The position numbers and the translations under genes are program-made. A stretch of DNA of 64,000 bases, from the NCBI GenBank assembly GCA_028532985.1, contig JANCIK010000005.1, forward strand, positions 3,540,501 to 3,604,500. Reading direction: 5' to 3'. Below the pieces are notes generated by a model that saw only the letters and a program-made list of their open reading frames with translations, had not been told where the DNA came from and did not search any database. Source of the stretch: Stropharia rugosoannulata (taxonomy: Eukaryota; Basidiomycota; Agaricomycetes; Agaricales; Strophariaceae). Shown here piece after piece: positions 23,949 through 36,015 of this stretch (position 1 is the first letter of the stretch; every line of letters begins with the position of its first letter).

Positions 23949-25621
23949 TCATCCCAGTAAACATATATTATTACTGATGAGTTGACTAGTTGCTCATGTT
24001 TTCGCAGTGTAATCATAGCCCTTTTTCGGGTACGAACTTTTATTTACTTCGTTTACATATGTCATCGATGAGATGATTTTGTTCACATGGTATGCGGCGT
24101 GGGTGCGCACTACGCTGCAGATTTTTGTAAGCTGCTTAGGTCAAGCGATCCTGGACATTGGACATCGGTCATGAGCCCCAGGTGCATGAGGAAACCTACA
24201 TTTTCGACAGCTGTAATAATTCCTTGAGTACCTAAGAGACTGTCTTGTGAGCTCCCGGTTACATCGATAAATCCCTTTGGTAATCTGGTAAATAGAACTG
24301 CTTGACTGCGACCCTTGACTTCTAAGTGAAACTCTCTAAGTAACTTGACAGTTGGATTTCGGAACTTTCGACGTAGAGAACCAACCAGTGTATAAAAATG
24401 TTAATATATGTTAATGAGGCAGTTTTTGCTAAAGTACTTGCATGCCTACGCTAATTATGAACAGGTATTCGTACGTTCAAATATTTCTCATCTTGTTGTT
24501 AGACTAATTAATCACCCCGTGTTGTAGATACATGTAGGTTTATAGTCCCAATCGTTTAACTGGCAGTTAGCACTAGAATTTTACAGCTGTAGCTAGCCTC
24601 TTTGCCGAACGTAAGAGGGAGAGAACTGCCCGTATATATATACCTTTCTCCCCTCTGTAGAAAGGGCTACGTGTTCATCTTCGTCTGGTAGACGCTGTGG
24701 ACATAGAGTACATAATTTTCTGAGGATCACTCGCTTTCAACAGTAGTATCGTCTTTTTCAGCTTGTGGGTAGATGCTTTTAGTTCTGTGTGGGCCGGGGT
24801 ATTTCTATGTTCTCCTCCTCACGTTCTGTGGAAGGTAAGCATAGGTGCGTATTACCACTCACAAAAGAGTTAAATGGAAACTTCGGCATACAACTACCGC
24901 ATCGGCATACCTGGTTGTTTTACTCGCCAGGACCACTCCCTATATTGTAAGCTAGGGTTTTAATTTTTCAATCATCTTCTGACTTCTTATCTGGGGTCGA
25001 ACATAGTACTCGGCGCGGCGATATCAATCCGCATCGCAGTTTATAGCGCGGTTAATTTGTATCCCTCTATTATCATATGGAGAATGTGACAGCTGCAATG
25101 CAAGGTGAATGTATCGATAACTGATTACTATACATAGATGAGGACTCAAGTACTCAGGTATGATCCAACAATCAACGTCAATGTTGAAACGCTCAAGAGT
25201 TCAAGCACATGCCAGACCGGCCTAGCCTTACATACACTACACTATGGCAGAGGTATGAACACGCATTCCCGATGGCACCATGACGTTACTAACCCCTTGA
25301 GTACCTATTTAATTGAACGTGACTCAAGACCGCCGGTGAATGCAGACAGATCTTTGTATACTCTTTGCGCAGCAATTCAATTACTTTAAAAGCTGGCTTT
25401 ACGTTCAGTTAGCATGTCTCAGCCTTATTAAGTTCCCTGAGTGCCTTGGTGGTACGCCAGAATAATGCCACTCTCTGAGATTATGGTTCATAAGTACGTA
25501 CTCTCAGAATATTATATTATATCCGGATAATGATGTTTTACCTTTGTTCAAGTGCAGAGAGATCAGTTCGCCCCTTCCCATTGTTGTGTGGTTATTCTTA
25601 TTTACCAAGAATGCCTAATAG
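23949..25621. other. Intergenic region
   Basis: About 1.7 kb, AT-rich, no supported gene. It should contain the promoter and the first exon of the membrane-protein gene whose second exon I place at 25622; an ATG such as the one at 25465 may belong to it, but no choice is supported. Confidence 0.4.
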
Positions 25622-26873
25622 TTTCTCGGGCATTTCTTTAACTCAGCACTTTGTGGTGTTCTATCAGTTCAGACCTGTACGTACTCGATGTGCAGCACTT
25701 GCCTAATATATTGTCTGACTGTAAAAGTTATTAAACAGACCTCTACTTCGTAGCTTTCCCAAATGATAGTCGATCTACCAAGTTGATCGTTGTCACCTTG
25801 TACATTCTAAGTGCTATTCAAACGTGCCTAATAGCTGTAAATGAGTTTGTTTCCAATGCTGCTGTGTACGCGGGTGATCCGATGGCTCTGGATAAAGTCG
25901 GAAACACCTGGTATTCCGTACCGATCATGAGTGGTATTAGTAAGTTGAGATTTTTATATACAAGGTACCTATGAAAACTTATAACTGAAGTCTCTGGCAT
26001 TGTACAGGGGGTATACATTCACAGGATTTATATTTTATCCAATTCTAAATCGATCTTCATCGTGGTAGTTATTGTGCGTTGAAAGATTAAATATGCCGCA
26101 CGGAAGTTATTAACAATTGTCCATACCAGCTGTGCGCCCTTCAGACAGCCGGGGTATCTGCAGCATTTATACTGCCAGTGGGTGTTCAGATTAAAAGAGC
26201 AAAACTGCTGTCCTCTATTTTAAGCTCAACAAAACCACTCATTACTGTTGGAGTAAGCCAGGACTTCCTCCCAAGGCCAGTACTTGGTATCCCTGACATT
26301 GTCACTGTAAATTACAGATCCGAGAGGGATGCAACGCGCTCTGCGATATGATTATCGCTCTCTGTATGCATTATTACGTGAGTTTGAATCATATTTGGTC
26401 GCTAATTATCCAATCTTAGCGGGGTTCTCACTCCAATAGCTGCATACCAGAAAAACAGGATTTCAACGAACTAAAGATTTAGTGAACAGAATAATTAAAT
26501 TGAGTTTTGGAACTGGCTCGGTAACAGGTACATATCCACCTCGCGGCATTAAATTTAAATGACTTATAGGCATCTGCTAATAGCAACTTTTGCTCTCGCG
26601 ACATTGATAACGGTGTATGTGCCAGGTCAACAGCAGAATTGGTTGACGACAAGCCTGATACTTGGGAAAACATATTCTATCTCAATGATGGTCATATTCA
26701 ACAGTAGATGTAGAGTAGTTTCCAGTGCTCCCAAGCCAGTATGGAACGAGAGGCTGGCGGATTCACCAAGACGCTTCACTGCAGAAATCTCAACGTTGCG
26801 CTTTGCGACAAGCGGCAGAGGGGAGAATCGCCATGGCTCTGGAGTGGAATGTTCGATAACTTGTGAAGGATAA
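25622..26873 (+). CDS. Fungal seven-helix membrane protein, DUF6534-like (5' exon not found)
   Basis: Seven phase-consistent exons (25622-25676, 25739-25939, 25991-26073, 26130-26252, 26318-26377, 26440-26527, 26584-26873) encode at least 299 aa. The order of motifs matches the DUF6534-type membrane family of mushrooms: FLGHFFNSALCGVLSVQT, YLYFVAFPND, TWYSVPIMSGI, VQGVYIHRIYILS, CNALCDMIIALCMHYY and a last hydrophobic segment before FNSR. The first exon with the ATG is missing from my model; the sequence entering at FLGHFF needs a short upstream exon. The exons are mostly under 125 nt. Function of the family is unknown; a plasma-membrane receptor-like protein is only a guess. The C-terminal tail is basic and serine-rich. 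Confidence 0.72.
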
Positions 26874-27465
26874 CATCTTAATTACTGTAAAATATCGAAT
26901 GTAACTTGAGCAGACATGCAGAGCCTCAACTATATGCCATTAGACTCATATTTTGAGGGGAAGATTTCATCTCTGCCGTCTTGATCCACCGGTTACATTG
27001 CCAGGATGCAGGCTTTGCCTAAGTACGCAACACGTTAAGTTGAAGCCCAGCGCCTTCTGCCGGGACTATTGCCGATTAGCCGGCCGGTTATGTTTGCACA
27101 AGGTTTGACTCCATTTTAACGCAACTACTTAGTGATGATCAAGGAGTCAAATCAATTTCTCACCACAACCGTACTTGCATTTACTTGCAAGTTACATCCG
27201 CTGACAAAAGATACAACAGGAAGGTCGTCATCCTCCGGCAGGGCAGGGATGACTAAAGCACTATCTGGGCACAACAGCAGATAACAGCGCTACTGAACTT
27301 CTGCAGACAATGATCATCATTTGAGGACACGCGGTTCGACCGCGACGGTGACATATTCGCGTACTACAAAGCTCACGGGACTACCGGACATCAGATTCTA
27401 AGGTGAGCGATTGAACAGTTGTTATCAGAACATTCAACGACTTACAGGCCCTACTCCAGTCCATC
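26874..27465. other. Intergenic region
   Basis: About 590 bp with no coding chain recognised. It should contain the promoter of the following F-box gene. No repeat or motif stands out. Confidence 0.45.
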
Positions 27466-29145
27466 ATGCTTGCTGAGGTCTTAGGGACAAACTACATTCC
27501 TTCCGATGATGAAGTCGTCGAAATAAGACGTATAATATCGGATCCTCTGTTCCAAGTATCGAAGCTCGAAAGCGAGATCTCTGCCGCAGAAGAACATGCC
27601 AAAAGCCTTCGCCTACAGAGGGACGAATACATGGATCGAATCTCGGGCTATTGCCAACTCATTTCTCCTGCCCGACGTCTACCCGCGGATGTTTTGCGAG
27701 AAGTTTTTGTCGAATGCCTCCCTGAAGATCGCAATCCTACGATGAGCGCAGGGGAAGCCCCAATGGTTCTTACTCGTGTATCCAGTCATTGGAGGAGCGT
27801 CGCCCTGACCACGCCGCGATTGTGGACATCCATTCATATCCCAGTTCCGAACTCTTCGCCCGTTTTCACTGGAACCTACGATCATAAAACAGGGAAACGG
27901 CTCACCCCAGCGGAGGTAACCGACATTCGCCTTGCAGCAGTCTCCCAGTGGCTACAAAGATCAGGAACACTCCCATTGAATATCTCAGTACATGAATACG
28001 ATGGTTATCCACCCACTGACCTATGCAGGAAATTCTTCAGACTCATTCTCGAGTATCGTGCCAGGTGGAAGGAAATCAGCTTTATCGGCGTCACCGCATC
28101 ATTTGTTGAAATTCACAATACGCCTGCAGCAGAACTCCCCATTCTGGAATCATTGTCGCTGCATCTGTACCGCAGCGACGTGGCACTCAACTTATTTGGG
28201 CCATGGGAGGAGGTTTCTCTTTTTCAAGCACCCTCCATTCGGAAGGTTTCACTGGCTTCTATATCGACTCAGGTGTCACGCCTCCCTTTGACCTGGTCTC
28301 AGCTCACTGACCTCAAAATCCGAAGCGACACCTGGAGCACTACTGAGGTGGTTACGCTTAACGAGACACTTCTTGTGCTGCAAAAATGCCCCAGCCTCGT
28401 GAGATGCGACTTGCACCTTGGCCGAGACACTAATCAGCAACTCACTGATTTCCCGGTCATTTCCCTACCCTCCCTGGAATCATTGACTATCTACGACGGT
28501 GTTCGCATCCCAGACGTATTTTCTGCGTTTCACATGCCACAATTGAGAATGCTCGACTATTCTGCCCCGTCACGCTCCAGGGGTAATCCAAGGACAACAG
28601 CTACCGTCCTTCTTGAGTTGTTGCGTAATGTGGGTGGAACGCTTTCGGAGCTGGTTCTTACCTCGGGCACATTCACCTCACTGGACGAGGTCATTGACTG
28701 CTTGGAACAGTGTCCCGCCTTGACGACCCTCAAGTTCGTGCAATCCCCCCACGTTCCTCCGATAACCCAATCTGCCGATGGCGTAGCCTCTTTCATCGAT
28801 GGTTTCCTGGAGTGCTTCGTCCGCGACGCCAGACCCCCTGTTTGTCCAAAACTAGAAGTCTTGAAATGTGTCAGCGAAGTGTTTTTTTCTGACGAGGCGC
28901 TCGTTGACTTTATCCAGCGCAAGCATGATGGACTGGGTGTGGGCCTATCGCCACTGAAGGTGGTGGAGGTTTTGTTTAGACGTCAGCCAACTATCAGCGT
29001 TTCTGAAGTCATTGCAGAGAAGGGCATAGATACAGGGCTGAAACTTATCCTCCAATACCCGCCTCGTAGCTACAGAACGCCGTTCTCCTTGTACGAAGGT
29101 ACACCATACCCCACCGCGAGAGATCCTTATCCTCAGTCTTGGTAA
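27466..29145 (+). CDS. F-box-like protein with N-terminal coiled coil
   Basis: Intronless 559-aa protein. Residues about 35-70 (LESEISAAEEHAKSLRLQRDE) form a heptad-rich coiled coil, immediately followed by the F-box-like segment ISPARRLPADVLREVFVECL and the helix VLTRVSSHWRSVALTTPRLW. This coiled coil plus F-box order is the commonest architecture of the expanded F-box families of mushroom-forming fungi. The rest carries leucine-rich segments (LESLSLHLY, LTDLKIR, LESLTIYD, LSELVLTSG) consistent with an LRR substrate-binding surface. The ATG at 27466 is the first in frame and gives a usual family length. It probably acts as a substrate adaptor of an SCF ligase; the target is unknown. It is unlike the other F-box gene in sequence, so this is not a local tandem copy. 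Confidence 0.85.
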   Translation: MLAEVLGTNYIPSDDEVVEIRRIISDPLFQVSKLESEISAAEEHAKSLRLQRDEYMDRISGYCQLISPARRLPADVLREVFVECLPEDRNPTMSAGEAPMVLTRVSSHWRSVALTTPRLWTSIHIPVPNSSPVFTGTYDHKTGKRLTPAEVTDIRLAAVSQWLQRSGTLPLNISVHEYDGYPPTDLCRKFFRLILEYRARWKEISFIGVTASFVEIHNTPAAELPILESLSLHLYRSDVALNLFGPWEEVSLFQAPSIRKVSLASISTQVSRLPLTWSQLTDLKIRSDTWSTTEVVTLNETLLVLQKCPSLVRCDLHLGRDTNQQLTDFPVISLPSLESLTIYDGVRIPDVFSAFHMPQLRMLDYSAPSRSRGNPRTTATVLLELLRNVGGTLSELVLTSGTFTSLDEVIDCLEQCPALTTLKFVQSPHVPPITQSADGVASFIDGFLECFVRDARPPVCPKLEVLKCVSEVFFSDEALVDFIQRKHDGLGVGLSPLKVVEVLFRRQPTISVSEVIAEKGIDTGLKLILQYPPRSYRTPFSLYEGTPYPTARDPYPQSW

Positions 29146-29421
29146 AGGTTGTTATGTGCCCATCATTATTCTCACGAAAGTGCCAGAAATGTATATTTTT
29201 GTTTGATATTCTTAGCAAATTCCTAGGCTTAGCAACCTTTCAGAACTCATACCGCTGACTGCGCGTAGCACTTACAACCGACTCAATACGTAGGTACGAA
29301 ACTCCAATGTCAATCACATGTACACCATCAAGTTGAAGCTCAGTTATGTACGTAACTCCTCAGTTGTTATTTAAAAACAGTGCTGCGAACTTTTCTTTGG
29401 CTTCTGGTATACCCGACTCTC

Positions 29422-31081
29422 ATGGACGCTCCCGATTACTGCCTTTCGCAATCATACCACCCGTCGACGCTGATCTTGGTCGCTGTCTTATTCTTCACCC
29501 TGGAAAGCGCCATTACAGAGCTTGTTTTCATCATCTTTGCAATACTCTTCTCAGTAACGACCTATGGTCCTACACTGTATTTTGCAGTTACTCAAATCTT
29601 CCGCAACAACCTGAAACGACCGCACACGGATGATGATGTCTTGAAAGCATCAAAGAGAGCTACTGTCATCGCCTGCTCTTGGATCGTAACCGTGACCATT
29701 CATTTTCTATCTTACTTGAGTGAACGACACCATGACATGACTTCAGGTCTGATACTTGTACCCACCTTTGGTGGCATACCAGTAACCATATTGATGACGT
29801 TTATTTCTCTTCGGTACTTCTTGGATTCGCATTGGATTCAGAAGGTGGACAGACGGCGCACACTCAATACAGGTGTCGAGGGGGATAACGTGTAGGCACA
29901 CCGTCACCACTCTCTCAAGATAATTCTAACTACAGTTTACAGTACCCTGTTGTCGCCCTTTTCAGACAGCGATGGAGTACAGTCCTCACCCAGTCAACAT
30001 GCACATACATTATTGTATCAGCCTTCTACCCGTATTCTTGGAATATCCGTTTCCCTCACAGTTGCCAAAGTAGCGGTCAATCTCGCAATCAGAAACCCGG
30101 ACACGACGTCTATTTCACTGTTATTTGTAGCGCTGGTCTACATCCCAACACTGGTCATTCAATTGTACCTCATATCTCGTCTAAGGCTAGGAGAAGTGCT
30201 TGCATTCGAAGAAGTTGCTCAATTCGGAGGCTGGTTCTTCGATCTTTTTGCATTATGGGTAGTGGCTCAACTGGCAGACAGCTATATTATTTCTGTCAGT
30301 GTAGGCAAAAGTCTCGCTATAGTGAAGGCATTCGTCAATGGAGCTGGAGGTCTGTCTATTGGGTACATAACTCTACTCTATCTATGTTCCGTCTTTCGGG
30401 AGTGGGAGAGTGTAAAAGTGAGTCTCCCAACTGTTCCGGAGAATCGGTAAGGTCTGAATTATTTCTTTAGTATTCCCACTTACATGTTCTCAATAGCGAC
30501 GATGTGAATCAGCCTACTTTAGACGAATCACGGTAAGTATAAAGCTCTTCTTTCAATGTTTTAATTGACATTAAAATCTGTTCATTAGAGCTCGCGAAGG
30601 TATCGAGCAGGAGTCCCACCTCTATAGTCCCTCATCTGCACTATTGGCAGTTCTGACAGCCTTTTCTGTTGCTTGCGCCATCACAGAAACCTTAGCAGAG
30701 AGCGTCTGCGGAGTGCCCATGACCATCCTTGTCTACATACCAACGCTGTACCTATCGCTTTCAGTCATCTCCACTCGAGTCTCCTCCAACTTTGTCACTC
30801 TAAAGGTTATACCGTTCATCTCGGAAAAATGGAAGCGGATATGTGGATTATGGATCCTTACGCAAGCATTCTACGTACTACTATGGCCAGTCAGTCCGTA
30901 CCTCAATGCAAGTGTAATGAAACCCTTGGCACGATATCCTGCAGTGGCAATCAGCATGTATATTGCGGCGAGGTACTCATGGCAGGATTACCTTAAGAGG
31001 AGACGACAAGCCATTCATCTCACAGAAGATACAGAGAGGAGTACGACTTCTACGAATGAAACAGTGGAAGACAATGCATAG
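29422..31081 (+). CDS. Multi-pass membrane protein built from three related modules
   Basis: Predicted 496-aa protein from four exons (29422-29872, 29936-30446, 30497-30532, 30589-31081) with closed phases. I do not recognise the family. It has about a dozen hydrophobic segments in three blocks. Each block opens with a similar short motif (HPSTLIL, YQPSTRIL, YSPSSALL) and has a second shared motif (TTYGPTLYFAV, LVYIPTLVIQL, LVYIPTLYLSL), which points to internal triplication. Charged linkers separate blocks; the C-terminus is polar and acidic. The exon 1/2 junction uses the donor at 29873, upstream of a TAG that would otherwise end block 1. If the splices were wrong, three smaller proteins would result. 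Transport or receptor function cannot be judged. Confidence 0.65.
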
Positions 31082-31626
31082 GTTTAAAGAGCCTGCCCAA
31101 GGCACAGGCATCAGGTAAAGAGTCGTATATCATACCTTTCATTAATTTCACCAATCCTGTTTCCGTAACAATCCCTTACAATACGTAATAGTGTTGAGGG
31201 TACAGCTTTTATATCAGGTCTTGATTCAGTCGGGTAGCACGGTCAACGCCAAGTCAATTTCTACAAGCGCCCTTGTTATAATTTTTTTGAACACGTTTAG
31301 ATGATATTCCCACGATTGATAATATGATAATACATAGGAAGGACGAAGTTCATGCTTGCTTCATGCAACCGTGAAAGAGTTTCAAATCAGATACAGGCCA
31401 CATATTGCAGAGAAGATAACAGAAACTCAAGCTCAAGGCCAACACGATCTCAATGGTTCCGATCTTAGGTATATCCTGAAGATTTGATCTTAGGTCGGTT
31501 CGTGGTTAACTCTTTTACTACTTGTCTCTTCCAGGTGGTTATGAGAAGGCTTCTTATACTGGCGCTTCATCAAGCATTAGTGCGTCTCTAGTGAAATTAT
31601 TGCACTGAAACTAATCATCTTTGATT
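31082..31626. other. Intergenic region
   Basis: About 545 bp without a supported gene; it should contain the promoter of the rightward HET gene. Nothing else is visible. Confidence 0.4.
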
Positions 31627-33772
31627 ATGGCAAAAATAGGCCTAGATGAACAAGCCTTGCTATCAGGTCTCGTCGGCTTTATTCGCCCTCTTCTCACTGC
31701 TCTGGTATCGTCCGTGAATGGTAAGTTTTGTCATATTAACAATATATGGAAACCATCTGATTTAGGTTATTTTGCCAGACTCTTTACCTCCCCAAGAGAC
31801 TATAGGTTGTGCCCGGCTATTCTGTACTGCGGTCGGAGCTTTCTTCTTATCGTCCTTTCCCCAGATCACGCCGCTGAATACGTCTGCAATGGAGCAGAGG
31901 GCAGAGAGCTCATTTCTGCAATGGGAAAGTTTTTCGGCGCCTTTGTTGCTCATGCGACTACCTCAGGTTAATTCAGTACACGTTATCAAATTTATAACTG
32001 TCCTCAATCATATTGCAACAGCTAGCAGCCCTCCGAACAGTACTTCTATTAGTGAAGTTCCTGAAAGCAAGACCGTCGCACTTCCCATACAAACCATTCC
32101 CAAGCGTGAGTCTTCTGCACATGGCGATTAATGCAAACGGAGCGTCCAATAAATATCTTTACATATAGCTATTTCGAGCCATACAATCCCGCCGGTCGTT
32201 CTCGACCTCGTATACGAACATGTTTTCAACAACATGCCTATTCGATTGCTAGCTTTCGATGAAACAGGTACCCAGATTCGTATGCTAGAGCGCAGTGCTA
32301 TAGCAGACATTATCTTGTCGCGCGTCCCACCTGATACACCAGCTACTCTTATGAAGGGACAAGCGCGAGGGTTGGTGGAGAGCCTGGCGAGATATGCTAT
32401 TCTCTCCCATACGTGGTTTAGAGGGACTCCTGGCGACGTCGTTTATCAGGGTTGGTCGACACGTGAGCAGAATCCTCGCGGAAACTCGAAGATAGTGGAA
32501 TTCTGCAAAGTGGCTGCTCGCGACTACGGTGTGATCTTCGGCTGGATGGACACGGTGTGTATCAACAAGGAGAGCAGTACTGAGCTGGATGAGTCTATAC
32601 GCTCTATGTACAACTGGTATAAGCTGGCCCACGTCTGCGTTACGATCCTCTTCGACACAATTGAAATGGAGGAGATGCATCAGGATGCTTGGTTTACTCG
32701 TGGATGGACGCTTCAAGAACTGCTGGCACCTACAGTAATACGTTTTTATAACAGTGATTGGAAGCCTCTCGAGCCTCAATGCAATACGCTACCACCAATT
32801 GACGACGCAGAATTTCTCGGGCGTTACCAGGCAATATCAGACCACTTGGAGCATAAAGAGAACAGCGAGAGCATTCCAGTCCAACTCGAATACCAGATAT
32901 ACAAGGCGACGACTATTACGCGGGGTGAACTTCTAGTTTTCAGGCTTAATTCTGAGCATGTGCCAGTTTCGCGGATATTCCAACTTGCGGCGGCGCGACG
33001 CGTCACTCGTGAAGAGGATAAAGCATACTCCCTCATGGGCCTTCTTGGGGTTGGTATAACAGTCGCTTACGGTGAGGGAGAAACAAGCGCGTTCAAGCGC
33101 CTAATCCGCGAGATTATGGTCACCAAGAATACCTTCGCTGATTTGTTCAATCATGGTCGTCTTGCAGATGTTATACCGTCCGGCATCATCGACTATAAAA
33201 CCCGTTCTCCCGTTTTTGATAAGATCATGGGCTCTGCTCTCCATGGCAAATTCCCCATCGAACCAATCACGATGACCCATCTCGGAGTTCGCATCCCCCT
33301 CCTCCTGGTCCCTGCCTTCATGAAGAATCAGTATCAAAATTTAATTCCGCCTACCTCTAAAACAGAGAAGGTGACTTACACAAGATATCTGTATGGAAAC
33401 GAGGTCGATTATCTCCTGTTGGACCACACCAACTCTACCGCTGGGTGGATAGAGGACCTGACGATTGATTACGACCAATCCGAGGAGCCAGTATTCCACG
33501 CCGACCCGAAAGTAATTTTCTTCGGCGTGATTAATTTCTGGAGAAACAGCGGCAAGACATACTCAACAGGATCCGACTGGCTCTGTATACCCTTCCGCTC
33601 TCAAGAACGAGTAACATTCAAAGTAACACAAATTGACCCATCCGATTTGGTACAAGAAGGGGGTCCGGTGGTAATTAGACGTAAAAATAATGCCCGACAT
33701 ACGATTATAAAACTAACGGAAGAAGAATTAGCGTGTCTAGGGATACAAATGGCAACACTCTTCGCCATATAG
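31627..33772 (+). CDS. HET-domain protein (heterokaryon incompatibility family), copy 1
   Basis: Predicted 660-aa protein from exons 31627-31720, 31766-31966, 32022-32105 and 32169-33772. After an N-terminal part of about 145 residues, MPIRLLAFDETG opens the conserved body. HET-domain motifs follow: YAILSHTW (about 202-209), GNSKIVEFCKVAARDYG, WMDTVCINKESSTELDESI, SMYNWYKLAHVCV and WFTRGWTLQELLAP (about 302-315). The segment after it (REEDKAYSLMGLLGV, AYGEGE) is the usual downstream conserved region. HET proteins trigger cell death or recognition reactions in filamentous fungi, and the domain is TIR-related; the role of this one is inference. The N-terminal exon 2 is open in two frames, so that part is uncertain. 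A paralogue lies tail to tail 108 bp away. Confidence 0.87.
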
Positions 33773-33880
33773 CATCATAACATGGGTATATATCAAAACT
33801 TTGTAGTATAGTACACGCGAGATACTGTAATACATGATCTTCACTGAAATTATAATCTTTCCTTGAAATAATTGCTGACA

Positions 33881-36015
33881 TCACTTCAGAAGCAAAGTTC
33901 GGACTTGCATACCATGCTTCTTAAGCTGGTCAGACCAGTAGAAGTGCCTTTTTACCTTCGGAATGACAACAACAGGTCCTGAAAGCAACAGACAATTTGA
34001 CAAATCCATGAGGATCTTAGAACCACGCGCGGGTCCTATGATTACACACAGCCATTTGTCGTATGTGGTATAACCTTCGTCCTGCTTCTGAAAATTAAGG
34101 ATGCCGTAGAAGATAACATCTTTGACGCTGGAGATCTTGCAGTTCTCGAGCCACCGTGCTGACGATTCACTGTCATCCAAAATTGCATAGCTATGAACAT
34201 CATCATATCCGAAATGTCCCTGAATTATTCGCGGGTTCGAGTGAGGAGGTAGCTGCTCTTTGCTGGACTCCCTGCGGAAGGCGAAGGCAGGGACGAGGAG
34301 GAGGGGGACACGGATACCGAGATGGGTCATGGTGATTGGGTCGGATGGTTTGACGTCTTCCAGGGGCTGATACGAGTCAGGCTCGAAGGCGACTGACCTG
34401 TCTAGAAAGTCACTAATACCAGAAGGAACTAGCGATGCCTTATTGGAGTGGTTGAATATATCCATGACGTGCTCCTTTGTCACCAGTAGCTCGCGGAATA
34501 GACGTTTGAAAGCGCTCTGTTCACCTTCTCCATAAGCTACCGTGATCCCGACTCCAAGAAGACCCATGAGCGAGTAAATCCTGTCTTCTTCACGGGTGAC
34601 ACTACGTTGCGCGGCTAATTGAAACAGTCGCGATATAGGAAGGGAATTGTATCCAAGCTCCGAAGCCGAGATCGTTGTTGCCTGTACTATCTGGCGCGTA
34701 AGAGCCCGTGAAAAGCGAAATTGCGGCCGAGTGCTGGTGGTCGAGTCCGTATCACTTGCGAAGGAACGTTCGGGACCAGAAGCGATAGGTCGCCAGTTCT
34801 TCCCGTAGAATCGCGTGCTTCGGGGAGCCAGCAGCTCCTGGAGGGTCCATCCGCGAGTGAACCAGGTGTCTTTGTGCATGTCCTTGAGATCCAGTGTATC
34901 GGCCAGGTAAGTAACGCAGACGTGTGCGAGTTGGTACCACCGATACATTGACCTGATGGATTCGTCAAGTTCGGTGCTGCTGTTTTTATCTATGCAGACA
35001 GAGTCCATCCACCCGAACAGTACGCCGTGTTCTCGTGCGGCCACCTTGCAGAAGCCAGCAATCTTGTTGTTACCACGCGTGTTGAGGGTACGTTTCTTCC
35101 AATCAGCGTAGACGACCTCCCCCGGAAGGTCTCTAAGCCATGTATGCGAAAGAATGGCATAACGCGAGTACCTATGGACAAGTGCAGTGGTAGCCTCATC
35201 GTCCAGCGTGCTGTTCACCTCTGTGACCTTGAGAACACGGGAAAGAATAAGAGGAGCGATGGCGTTTCGTTCCAGCAACCGCAATTTGGATCCGTTTGAA
35301 TCGAAAGCTAGTATGCGAATGGGCATCATATTAAATACGTGGTTATAGACTTTTTCGACAAGTTCTGGTGGGGGCCGAGGCTGTACAGGGTTCGCTGTTG
35401 TTGCATGTCACTTTGCGAAACAAATATGCAGATGCGGTGCTCACGTCTAGGAACAGATAGCTGCGATACGTCCAGCTCGTGCCACCTGAGCGGGGGTGTT
35501 TGCGTTCTGAAGTTTGGTTGGCTATGTCTGTGGATAATGGCATTCTTCTCTGTAGCGACAAGAATGTTATACAGGTGTTTGATAAGATGCAAGGGAGAAT
35601 ATACCTGGTTGACTCTGTAACTGACCGTCTCCGGCCTGCATTGAGCCTATAAACCTTTCTAAAACGGTAAGAAGCTCCTTTCCCAGAGCTTCATTGAAGG
35701 TTGCTGCCGTGGCCGTACCACCTGTACGAAGACTTATCAACTCTAGATCAGGGCCCAACGATGGTAAAGTAATCTACCTATATGTTATGCATGCGTAAGC
35801 TTTCACAATCTATTTGCAGGATGACAACATACCTATCGATCCCGGAACACATGCGGCAGTAAGTGTCCTCACAAACATAGTCAGGCTTGATAGTAACGCT
35901 GTCCCAGCTGCGCTCGTTGTCGAGCCAGCGTCTAAGAAAGCAAATACAATAAGGACAGGCAAGTGAGCCATGAATACAACGTACCCACACAAGTCGCTAC
36001 TGCGGCGATGAACAT
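33881..36015 (-). CDS. HET-domain protein, copy 2 (convergent paralogue)
   Basis: The main exon (33881 to about 35390) encodes the HET body, beginning MMPIRILAFDSNG and carrying YAILSHTWLRDLPGEVVY, WMDSVCIDKNSSTELDESI, SMYRWYQLAHVCV, WFTRGWTLQELLAP and REEDRIYSLMGLLGV. It matches copy 1 throughout. Upstream on this strand I place exons 36015-35985 (MFIAAVATCV) and 35931-35833, the latter giving ALLSSLTMFVRTLTAA, which resembles ALLSGLVGFIRPLLTA of copy 1. Another open segment near 35758-35600 (LPSLGPDLELISL) probably joins these to the HET exon, but its phase does not connect with the donor at 35832, so either a splice is misread or the N-terminal part is broken. Function as for the family: recognition or death signalling, inferred. 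Confidence 0.82.
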
